Of a DNA stretch of 64,000 nt, positions 10,693-22,831 are shown piece after piece. Source of the stretch: Pleurotus ostreatus/Saccharomyces cerevisiae fusant (Eukaryota > Opisthokonta); NCBI GenBank assembly GCA_024196135.1, contig JAMQCK010000006.1, positions 186,001-250,000 of the forward strand, given 5' to 3'. The notes below the pieces were generated by a model, which worked only from the letters and a program-made list of their open reading frames with translations, made no database searches and had not been told where the DNA came from. Position 1 is the first letter of the stretch; every line of letters begins with the position of its first letter. Made by a program: the position numbers and the translations under genes.

Positions 10693-12209
10693 CTATAGAA
10701 GCGAATCCAGTTTCGAGAGCACCTCCAACACACCCGCCACAAGCTCGAAGCTCACATCCTCGTCCCCACCGATTGACTCCTTGCGCACCTCGGCTAGCAG
10801 CCCGAGGATGCTCTCCCGCCCAGCGTCGCCGCTGCCGCCAGTAGCAATGCGCGCCGTCGCCGTTCGCCGGCGCGGCGTGCTCACCGCCTCGCTCGCCCCG
10901 CTGGCCGCCCCGAACGGCCAGCTCGCAAACTCGCCGAGTATCTCGTCGCAGCGCGCGAACGCATCCTCGCGCTCCTCGTACCCCAGCCTCCCAAAGGCAT
11001 TGTCCAGCACGCTCGCCGTGTACGCAGCGCAGACGAGGCAGACGGCGCGCAGGGCGCGGCACTGGACGCCCTCCTTGTCGAGCGCGGCGGGCGGGACGGC
11101 GGAGGTGGTGGCGGTGAGGAGGGAGACGACGCGGGTGACGATGGACTCTTTGGTGCGGATGTCCGACACGGGGTGGGTGGCCATGTCGAAGAGGAGGAAG
11201 TTGCGCTTCTCGGTGCGGAGGACGCCCTTGTCGACGAGGCCCTTGGCGAGGCGCTCGCGGACCTGCTTGAGCTGGAAACCGATTTTCATGACGTTCCACG
11301 TCTCGCCTGTGGACCAGTGAGACTCGAAAAAGGAGGATCTCGTCATCATGACAATGGAGGGGGACGGTTGTGTGCATCGAGCAGGACTTCGTGCTGCACA
11401 ATAGACGACGAGCAAACGCAGTCCGAGGCAGCCACACAGGCGGTCAACACTCGCCAGCATACTATAGCACCCACTGTATGACCGGCCGATTTGTACCATT
11501 CGAAGGACAAAAATCAGGTCGGAAGCTCGCCTGCAGCCGAAAGTCTTCCCAAGGTGACGTGTGCACATCGAGCATGCAGAATGTGGCTGCAGTGGAGATG
11601 GGAGCACAGAGCGAGACACTCACCGCTTAGGAGGTCAATCCAGTTGTTTATTCCGAGCTTTTCTGTCTCTTGCGATTTCATCAACCGTAAGGTCTCGTCC
11701 AGGATAGTCTCCCCCGTCTGCCGCTCGTCGATGACCTCGACGACGCGCTCGGAGAGGGGTAGGCGTTTCCGGGCCGGATCCTTCACCAGTGCTATTCGAC
11801 GTCGCAGGGCGAGCTCAATCAGGATGCAGCCGCGCAAAGCATATGAGATGTTGTCGTTCCAGAACGAGAGGTAGCCCTGTGTCACGGTCAATCAGCGTGC
11901 ATTTCGCGACAATGCAGCCAGCGCGCGCACCTGCTTGTCCTTCAAGCCCAAAAGCAAGACCTCCTCCATGAGCGTGAGGCGGGGCATCTTCCCGCCCGCC
12001 TTCGCCTCCTCATTCGCGTCCTCGAGATCCCGCGGATCGTACGCTATCTTGCTGCCGCCAGCAAAAGCGGACCCGGCGTGCACAGGCGAGGTGACCGCAC
12101 TGCCGTTCGGGCTGGGGGCAGAGAACCGTCGGTGGTCGTCATCGTCATCGTTGCTCGCGGATGCGTTGCCGCCGACACGGCGACGAGAGAGACCGCCCGC
12201 TGAGGCCAT
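10693..12209 (-). CDS. VPS74: Vps74/GOLPH3 Golgi phosphoprotein (GPP34 family)
   Basis: PI4P-binding Golgi protein that retains glycosyltransferases by linking their cytoplasmic tails to COPI. Three exons (12209-11931, 11876-11624, 11306-10693) join in frame to 381 aa. The start [14 protein letters not shown] is followed by a disordered Asp/Ser region, then the GPP34 core: [45 protein letters not shown] and [20 protein letters not shown]. The C-terminal part carries [13 protein letters not shown] and a Ser/Ala-rich insert ([19 protein letters not shown]) that makes it somewhat longer than yeast Vps74. Divergently paired with the EH-domain gene. Confidence 0.93.
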
Positions 12210-13356
12210 TGCGAGAGGAGCGCGCGGGATGGATGGAGCTGAACGTCGTCGAGAGCGCGGAAGGCAAGCTCCGTTTGATCGCCCAATTCGTGGCTTCCGA
12301 TCTTGTCTGCGACCGTCAACCGCGCTGCGCTTTAGCTGCGCCCCCCTCTCGCCCCCGCGTATATTTATGCCTCTTTCACAGACTAAGGCACAGCTGGCAT
12401 TGGCCCTGTGAAGACTCTGAAGTCAGACAACTACACGTCACGCCTGCCCGATTCTCTGCAGGTGAGTTTATCATCCGTTCACTCCCATTCTTCCCCTCTT
12501 TCTCTGCGCAATGACGAAAATAAGCACAATACTGGACGACGCCACGAGCGTCTGTGCTCGCGCCGTGTTTCTACACGAGTATCACCTCTGTAGCTAACCT
12601 CGCAGGTCACTTTATGGATGATGGTCAATTAATTTGCAACCCGAGCGCCTCTTCTACTCTTTCCATAACACCCCCACAAGTGCTCACAGATCACAGTACT
12701 GATATAGAATTCCAGGTCATGCATGCGAAATACCGTCTTACGCCAAACGTATTGCGGGCCTCAAAAGCATTCGCCTACCGGAGATGACCAGCTCATCCTT
12801 CAGCGGTGTATGACTTGAAGTTCAAGATCTGCTCGTGCGTCTGGTGCGTCGCTTAGGGGTCTGTTACCGGTACCGGCACCTCGTCGGTACAGCCAGTTCT
12901 GTATCTCAGCGAAGTTCGTAGTTCCCTCTTCGATCCTTCGCGGACTTGCCAGACCTCAAGACGGGGATGTGATGTCGCATTATATATGCAATAGCTTATG
13001 CATGTCCGTTCATGAGTAGGGAGCCCGCGATAAAGCCAACGAAGTACGCGTCTATTAGTGACAGCGTTTCCTTGCTTTTGGAAGGAAGTACCTATGCACA
13101 TTGGTCTGCAGCTTGAATTGTAACTCGTAACTCGTATTGTCTTTGCGCAATTACACTCATGATTTCCTCCTGTGACATACCGGCCCTATGCTTGAGCTAT
13201 ACGCACTCCCGGCGCTTCAGCCAGATTATTCTCGCTCGTTGAGGCGGTGAACTTGAACGTGAAATAGGCGCGTATTTGCGAATATTTGTGCTGTCATCCG
13301 GATGACGCTTCGCTTGTGGTCGACGGCCAGCGTTCCTGAACTTGTACTTATCCTCC
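12210..13356. other. Divergent intergenic region, VPS74 / EH-domain gene
   Basis: 1147 bp with no supported gene. A small palindromic GGTACC-containing patch (taccggtaccgg near 12862) is visible. Otherwise I see nothing beyond likely promoters. Confidence 0.55.
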
Positions 13357-15257
13357 ATGTCGAAGCGAAAGCTTGCGCTTCACCCGAGCGCGCTGTCGGA
13401 AAGCGAGTATGACTTCTATACTGCTGCCCTGAACTCGTTTCTCTCCCCCGAGGAGGCGAATGACGACGATCTCGACTACACTTCCGTTCGCATCTCAACG
13501 CGCGAAGTGCGCGCCTGGTTACGCGGACGATACTCGCCACCAGTGCCCGGACAGACCATCGACGAGATCCTCTCACTAGTCTCTAACGGCGCGCCGCTCG
13601 ATGGGCAGTTGTCGGGGGGAGAGTTTTTCGCGGCTGTGCGCCTCGTTGTACATATCACCAACGGCAAGAGTTCAGGGGGAGAGATGGAATGGCGCGCGCT
13701 CGCATTCACACAAGGTATGCTTCCTGCTACTAGTCAAGCACCTGAGCTGATAGACCTATAGCGGATCCGAATCCCAGCTCGAACGCGGCGGTGAGCCCCG
13801 CGCCACCGACGCCTGGATTGCTGAGAAGCAAGACCACGACTACGCCCTCCAAGACGTCGCCTCGTGGAAACAAGCTATCTCACAATCCCTTTTCTGGAGC
13901 CGCTAGCAAGCCCCCTGTTCATCCACTTAATCGATCGTCCTCCCTCAGTCGAACACACACCCCTTCCTCTTCTGTAGATGACAACGCGGATTCCCCCACC
14001 CCAACACCCGCTCAGCACGCCTCACACAACCCCTTCTTTCATCCGACCACCGCCTCGCAAACACCACCCTTCAGCTCGTCCAAATCCGACGGCGCCAGCC
14101 ATGCGACCGTGCGCGATAGGAGCAAGCTGCCGCCCCTTCCGCCGCGCAAGCCGGCGACTCTACGGACGAACTCCGCACTGAGCGCGCCTCATCAGACGTC
14201 CCCCTTGATCCTGCAGTCGCTAATGGCTTCCAAGACCGCGCAGACGCTGAAGAAGGCCGAGCAGGAGCGCGGGCGGGAGCGGGTATTCGTCCCCGTGCAA
14301 TCATCGTCATCAGCCCCCTTCTCGTCGCTCCGGACGACGAGCCCGTCGAAGATGCACTCCTCAGCCTCGTCTGCGTCCTCCGTCTCGAGCTCTTCTGCAT
14401 CGCAGCCTCATCCACCGAAGCTGCCACGACGACCAGCTCCGCCCCCGAAGGACAAGACCCAGAGGCGTCCGCCAAGCCCGCCGATCAGCACAACGTCGAT
14501 GCGGGAAGTAGCGATGGCGGGATATGTGCCGCCGTCAGACGAGCATGACCGTTCAGCGAGCAGCTCTCCGACGCGCCGCCCTCCTCCGCCGCCTAAGCAC
14601 CCGTTGCGTAATAAGCCGCCGTCACCGCCGTCACCCGAGGCGGACTACGACTCCATCCCATCCACGCCCACTGGGCGCCACACCCTCCATCGTCCGTCCC
14701 GTTCGCAGTCGCTCATCCAGCCGTCTACCCCTACGGAAGGCGTGCCACCTCGCAAGAAGCGCCCTGAGAGCGTGCAGGTGCTGCCGTCCCCTGCCGGTCC
14801 CATCACGAATCCCTTTCCTACTTCCTCCGCTACCTCGCCCTTCAACAACCCCCTCGGGCGTCACTTTACGCTCACCTCCCCGCACAAGCGCGCTGCGAGC
14901 ATTGGGCTGCACGGCGCGGAGGCGCTCAAGAAGGAGGCGACGTCGCTGCGGTACAAGGCGGAGGCGGGCCTACGCCCAGGGCGAGGATACGTCCGGCACG
15001 ACGTCGACCTCGGCGTGGATAAGATGACGGATCCCGAGGAGTGGCAGCGCGAGCAGGAGGAGGAAGAGCGCCTGCTAATGCGGAGGCGGGTGAGCGAGAG
15101 CCCCCTGCCTACGCCGAGTCCCGCGGATAGCGAGTTCGGGGAGTCGCCCTTCCACGACCGGTGGGCCGGGCGTCGTCGGGAGAGCACGAGCAGCGGGGAG
15201 GGTCCTGACATCGATCTTACTCCGCGGCGGGACGGGGAAGGCTGGAGGCGGTTGTGA
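13357..15257 (+). CDS. EH-domain protein with disordered Pro/Ser-rich tail and NPF motifs
   Basis: Two exons, 13357-13714 and 13762-15257, join in frame to 617 aa. Residues ~8-115 look like one EH (paired EF-hand) domain: YDFYTAALNSFLSP, REVRAWLRGRYSPPVPGQTI, LSGGEFFAAVRLVVHI. EH domains bind NPF tripeptides in endocytic proteins. The rest is disordered and rich in Ser and Pro, with SH3-ligand-like runs (RRPAPPPKDKTQRRPP, PPPPPKHPLRN). It holds three NPF motifs of its own: SHNPFSG, SHNPFFH and TNPFPTS. A charged segment near the end (EEWQREQEEEERLLMRRR) may be helical. Likely an endocytosis or actin-patch scaffold; I cannot assign an exact orthologue. The Irs4/Tax4 group has its EH domain at the other end. 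Confidence 0.8.
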
Positions 15258-16204
15258 GGCCCGTAGGTAGTTGACGAGGTTCGTCGATGACGTTCGCGGG
15301 CCGTTCGGAAGCACCATACAAGATGAACAGTACTCATTGCATCTACTAATTGCTACTTAGATTATTTTAGTTATCGCCTGTGCGCTGCAGCGCCGCAAGT
15401 TCGACTTCGAGATGTAACATATAGGCATTGACTGCCGCTGTAAGTAGATATAAAGATGCACCCTACGGTCGCTGCTAGTCATTATATGTGCGCGCGCAGT
15501 AAGTCGCCAGCTTTTTGTGGCACCTCAGGCCGGCTGTCTGAAGCTCGTTATGGTGCGTGATTGCATGCGAGGTGCGCGCTGATAGTGCATTCCGCAGGAC
15601 GTCTTCGTGAAGGCTTACGACGTCATTGCGAGGTCCAGGCCAGGACATTCCGGCATAGGCTATGAGCTGACTCCCTGTTGCCCACGAATGAGTGCACCAA
15701 CTCCAAGCTGAAGTCAAGACTGACTCAAATCCGCTGGTCTGGCCCTCGAGAGGACCACGGATGCGGTCACCCGTTTGCGCTGCGAGAGCGGCCATGACAC
15801 GGGAGCTTACCGTGTTCTTCGTATCGTAACACCCGTCTCCAAGGCTTTTGACATCGAAGGTTGAGCTTATGGAGGTGACGACAACTGATTGGCGCCGACG
15901 AGTCCGTGTAGCAGGGTGCCATTCAGTCCCGGCGAATTCGAGGAGCCTGACTTCGTCTTCAGAGGGTAGTACTCGCTGGAGGCGTCTCGATTGAGCGTGG
16001 CGCTGTACAGACAGCATATGAATGAGGCCCCTGCGGGTGCAGACTAGGTTGATACACATTGTGAGCGAGGAATGACTGCATTGTGAGCGGGAGATGGAGG
16101 TAAATTCATAGTTTAACTTGCCACGTGCTCGCGAGGCCAAATAAATCCATTTGGATTTCCGGCGGCCCGCTTGGAAACAAAGACTCTTGTTCCCTACCAT
16201 CACG
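15258..16204. other. Intergenic region upstream of the MAPK gene
   Basis: 947 bp. A long antisense frame (15475-16242, minus) runs through it and overlaps the MAPK start, but it shows no domain or codon features I can support. Read as MAPK promoter. Confidence 0.5.
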
Positions 16205-17634
<1,430 letters not shown>

Positions 17635-19411
17635 TGCCCCTTGTCCCGTCTTCTCTCCGTGTGCTTCGTGCATAGATGTCCAGCGGCGTTTGACACGTCC
17701 TGGATTCTCTGGTTGGTGATATAATGTGCAAATGCATCCTCATCCTCATATATCTTATTGCTATAATCTGGCACATAACATAGCCTGTTTACTTACTTTC
17801 GTGGTGGAATGCAGTGGCGTCTTGCATACAAGGGCCTCTTGTGCGGGAAGATCTCTTGTTCTTCCGGGATCTCGGGGGGATGTCAGCTGATGATTGAGTC
17901 TGCCTCGCTATCAGCCTAGCATCTTCTGGCCTTCAGGATCAATCTCGAGGTGTCCTAGAACGCCTTCTACTCTTACTCGAGGACAATGAAAGGGCTCGTA
18001 GAAGTTCAACAGAGGCTCGGGCGCAGCTGGAAAGCATTCACTTGAAGTTCGGTCGTCGGCTATGCGGGACTTCGCCCGAGACCCTACATACACGAGGGAG
18101 GTAGCACGACTACGCCGGGGTGCACCGCGGCTCAGGTTAGTTATCCCAGAGGAGTCGGCATGTTGTAGACGGGGTTTCTTGTGTCTGACGCAGGTCCGCA
18201 AGCGCCCATTTTTCGAGGCTCGCAAGAAATCACAAGTCATGCGGCAATCTCCGAAACTCTCACGTGACCAAGGTTGAACTTCTGGTCGGACTCGGATGGC
18301 GGTCGAATGAGACTTGTGCTTAGGCATCCCCAAGGTGGGGCCGCGAGAGATGATTTGGTGTTCTTTCTGGGGCCATGAGGATAGTATACGGGCCGCGCTG
18401 TCGACGTCAGGCTCAGCCAACGCACCTTCGACCTTCGAATACTACATCGATGACATGCAAGGGTATTGAACCGGCAGCAAGTTGGGATAGATCAACACAC
18501 TGTGCAGGCAAGACCATAATGGGAGTTTTTGCGGAGTGTGTTCGCCTGCCAGTGCAGCTTCAGCGACACGGCTGCATCTACGAGTGATCGGCATATACTT
18601 ATGGGGACTCACGACCTGGTCGGATGTATGAAGAGAGATGCCTAGACCAATGGGTAGCAAGCAAGAGGTATCAGCTCGTCTTCCCCGACGGCGTAAACGT
18701 CAATCTGAAGAGAGACGCCCCGGGTAATGCAGTCATTCAAGTCCATCCAGAGGCGAAATGCGAGACGGAGGAAGGAGATGTTATATTCCGCGATTGTGGA
18801 GGAAATTGGCCTGAAAATTTATCTGCAGAGGCTGAAGAAGAGCGCTGCAGCTGGTCAGAGGCAAGTCCGAAGTCCGAATTTCCAGTCTGGCAGTGAAAAA
18901 AAGCGCGGTCAGATCGTGATTTGGTGTACCAGATGGCGTGAAAAGAGTAAGCCTGGGAGCCGCCTTGCAAGACAGGTAAAGCAACACAGGTCCCTCATGC
19001 CCTGTCCCGGAATCTATAGAAAGCCTGTGAGAGTTGGTGAGAGCAGAGGACAAGTTGAAGTCGAACGGCAGCGCTCGGCCGGAACGGGACTTGGATCTGC
19101 CCAACGTTCCGCGTGACCGCGCCGACGCCAAGCCATGTGATTCCGGCGGTCGTCCGTCGACGCGGGGCACGGTCTGGGGTTCCGCGCCCCGACCGCATAC
19201 GACTTGCTCTCCACCACCACAGTCCACCGTCCGCGCAGTTCCCTCGCATGTCCACCGACGACGCGCAGAGCGACTGAGGAAGAGAACTCGCTACCAACTC
19301 GACGAGCACTCGACGCGCACCGACGATCGTCCTTCGTGAACGCATACATCATCTCCCCGCCACTCTGACTCGGCTGAGAGCGAGCACGCTCCTTTCCTAC
19401 TTCCTAGCAAG
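17635..19411. other. Long intergenic region between MAPK and PDH kinase
   Basis: 1777 bp, the longest gene-free stretch in the window. Frames such as 18624-18896 (+, 90 codons) have no recognisable similarity. No tRNA-like, repeat or transposon features were recognised. Confidence 0.5.
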
Positions 19412-21201
19412 ATGTCTGCGACCTTCCGCTTTACGCCTGCGCTATGGGACAAGATCCATCACTTCGCATCCTTCCCGCAGACCGGCGGTGAGTACACCCC
19501 TTAAACGCGTCGCCAATGTGGCGATTTCTGCACGAGCACTCTCGCCGTCCTTTCGCTTTCTTCATGTTTGAAATGCTACCGCACTTGCTACCTACCTTCG
19601 ATATATCTTCTCTGATTCGCTCTAATCACAATGCACACAGTGTCGCTGCAACAGATGGTGCTCTTCGGCCAGAACCCCAGTCAAGGCACCCTTCTCAAGG
19701 CCGGCCAGTTCCTCTTGGGTGAGTACAGCAAGGGTTACACGTAAGAAGACACTGATTTGCGGCAGAGGAGCTTCCTGTCCGACTGGCACACCGCGTCAAG
19801 GAGCTTGATGAACTCCCCCATAACTTGAGCGCCATGCCCTCGATCAAGAAGGTCAAGAACTGGTATGGCCAATCATTCGAGGTGCGTATTGCACGTTTGT
19901 CTATGCGAACGGAGACTCATCCCCTAATACAGGAGCTCATCAACTTCCCTGCCCCGCAACTCCCTCCCGAAATTCGGAAGGCCATGATGGTTCCCCGTCT
20001 CACGGACCCGCCCCTCCCAGAATCCGTACCCAATCCTTCGCTGACGGAGATATTCGGCTCTGAGCACGCTGGCAACCTCGCGAACGCGTCCTCGCCATAT
20101 GGGCACTCGATGGGCGGTAATGGCAATGGCAATGGAAACGGCAACGGGTACAACAAGATGAAGCTGCGCGTACCCATGGAACGGAGGTATGTACCCCATC
20201 TACAGCGATTACTTGGTAAATGCTCAACTGGCGTTTCAGATACTATGCAAATATGGAAGGCATTAGCTGGCCGCCAGAAGTGCACGAATACAACAAACGG
20301 TTCACACAGACGCTGCACAAGATCAAGAGCAGGCACGACCCTACGGTCACTACTGTGGCGCAGGGTGTGCTAGAGTGGAAACGCAGTCAGAATGCACGGT
20401 CGATTGGGCTTGACATACAAGCCTGGCTCGACCGCTTCTACATGTCGCGTATCGGCATCCGTTTCCTCATCGGTCAACGTTAGTACCTCTTCTATCGCGC
20501 AAGGTTGTCCAACCCCTTACAGAACTCGGCCTTGCAGACATCGCCCTCAACTCCCCCGAGCGGCACGAAGACTACGTCGGCATCATCTGCACCTCCGCCA
20601 ACGTGCATGACATCGTCCTCGAGGCCATCGAGAACGCGCGCTTCGTCTGCGAGGAGCACTACGCCATGTTCGCTGCGCCCCCCGTGCAGCTCATCTGCCC
20701 CAAGAACCTCGAGTTCGCCTACGTGCCCGGCCATCTGTCGCACATCTGCTTCGAGCTGCTGAAGAACTCGCTCCGCGCCGTCGTCGAGCGGTACGGCGTC
20801 GACCGCGAGGACCAGGGCGGGTACCCGCCTATCAAGGTCGTCGTCGTGGAGGGGAAGGAGGATATTACGATCAAGATCTCGGACGAGGGGGGCGGGATCC
20901 CGCGCAGTGCGATTCCGCTCATCTGGACGTATATGTATACGACGATGGAGGGGACGGAGCTAAGCGACGACTTCCACGCGAGCGACTTCAAGGCGCCGAT
21001 GGCGGGCTTTGGCTACGGTTTACCGCTGTCGAGACTGGTTAGTGGTGTACGCAGACATGGTGAAGGCAAGATGCTGATGACTCCTTCCAGTACGCAAGGT
21101 ACTTTGGCGGCGACCTAAGGTTGATCTCCATGGAGGGCTACGGTACGGACGTGTATATCCATCTGAACCGGCTGTCTAGCAGCAGAGAGCCTCTGCCTTA
21201 G
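19412..21201 (+). CDS. PKP1: Mitochondrial pyruvate dehydrogenase kinase (PDK/BCKDK family)
   Basis: Phosphorylates and inactivates the E1-alpha subunit of the mitochondrial pyruvate dehydrogenase complex. Seven exons (19412-19487, 19641-19718, 19766-19881, 19933-20186, 20240-20478, 20538-21037, 21091-21201) join in frame to 457 aa. The N-terminal four-helix region carries [20 protein letters not shown] and [15 protein letters not shown]. The GHKL ATPase part shows the N box [17 protein letters not shown]1 DEGGGIP and G2 [21 protein letters not shown] Gly-Asn repeat ([15 protein letters not shown]) is inserted near the middle of the N-terminal domain. The N terminus ([20 protein letters not shown]) could act as a targeting helix. 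Which yeast paralogue (PKP1 or PKP2) it corresponds to is uncertain. Confidence 0.93.
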
Positions 21202-22831
21202 GCACGAGTAACGACATATCCTTTCTATACATTTGTACCAATACCAGCATTTCCACATAGCATGTCATGTCATCCCGTCGTTCTGCACTTTAGAGCCCGT
21301 TGCTGCACAGCTCGGTATGCCGACTCCTGCGCGCGGCGTAAGAGTGCCATATAATTATGGGCTCTCATCGACAGCCGCCGAGAGGGTGGCGCGGGCAGCT
21401 CGGGCACCGAGAATATGGTAAAGTTAAGGTTGCGGCAAATGCCGAAAGCGGTTGAATAGCGGACTTGCTTGCATTTGTTTGTTCTCCTTTTGTTTCGCTC
21501 CTGCTGTCAACTCATTTGGTGCCGCTCGCCTCGGGGAAAGGACATGCTCTTCCACGACCGCTCGGGTACACTGTATCACTTTCCGACCCACTTGGCGGCG
21601 CTGAGGAAAGCATCGACGTTCAACGGCTACAGTGACTGCCTTCTGATCGACCTCGACGTCGACACGTATGCTTGACTCTTCGCGCTCCCTTTCCCCCTCT
21701 TTTGCTGCTTCGGAAAATCAAGAGAATCAAAGTTCAGCTTCCTGGCGTCCTCAAGGCTACCGCATGACGAAGGATTCTTCTCGGGACTCCAACTTCTGCG
21801 CTAAGGGGCGGGGTTACCTCTTCTCAACTATCGCACTTCAGGCTTAGCTCCCGCGGATACAGAATTGGCGCCGCTGTCCTGGGCGTGTCCTCGACATGAC
21901 GATTATTCATTGACCGAAAATTGCCATACTGGCCCGGGCAGGCTTTGTCACTTCCCCGAGCTCGCTTCCTCAGCTGGTCATGTCGCGGTGGATAAATCCG
22001 ACGGACGTGCTCGAAATTCTCCACTTCGCACCCGGATGGCTAGACGGAAAATCACCTGCACTTGCGCTGAGGACGTCAAGCTTACGCGCGGCTGTAGGTA
22101 TAGCCTGGCTCGAGGACCGGAGGATGACTGGAAATCAAGCTGCTGAGCGGGGTTCGTGCCTTCCCCCGTCCGGAAATGTCGCTGACAGGGCATAGATTAT
22201 GTTCTAGGCTGGCGATAGGTACGCGCCTGGGGCCTGTCTGTTCGCTTTAGCGAGATGGACGCAGTCATGGCTGTCGAGAATGAAGGAGGGCTGAGTGTGG
22301 CCTGAAAGTTAGAGTGCACCGTGCCTTCGGAGGATGCAGGGGCGCGGTGGGCCAGGCTGCGTCGCCCCGGATGGAGCGGATGCGTGTGGCCACAAAAGTG
22401 TCTGAAAATAGGTGTCGCTTTTGAGCGGTCAATTAGCGCGATCTAAGGAATAGAGAGTCAATTCTGTCAATAAATCCAGTCAGAAGTTGGGCGTGGCAGT
22501 CTCGCGGCTGCTATAGTCTATGTGGAACGCGCCTGTGGCCGGGTGCGCGGTGGATGAGTGGCGTTGGAACCCGTGTTGCGGTGCGGCGGCGCGTCAAAAT
22601 CACGTGGACGACGCGCGAAATACGTCATGTCACTCAATTCGGTCTCGGAAAATGGGCGTATCTGCCTGTCCCTTTTGGCTTCTGCTACCACCGCCCGCTC
22701 GACATCGGCGCCGACGACGACGCCGCCCATTGCAGCTGCCGGATACGCGACGCCGGCGACAACGACGGCCACAGGGCATCCATCGACCAGGACCCTGATC
22801 CCAGGTACCCCAGATTCAGATCCCAGCCGCC
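21202..22831. other. Intergenic region upstream of white collar 1
   Basis: 1630 bp holding the PDK 3' UTR and the WC-1 promoter. Short frames (for example 21469-21675, +) are unsupported. No light-response element can be assigned by eye. Confidence 0.5.

Noticed and set aside
18624..18896. 90-codon frame as a small gene
   Set aside because: No signal peptide, domain or splice continuation; overlapping frames are equally open, so it is likely chance.
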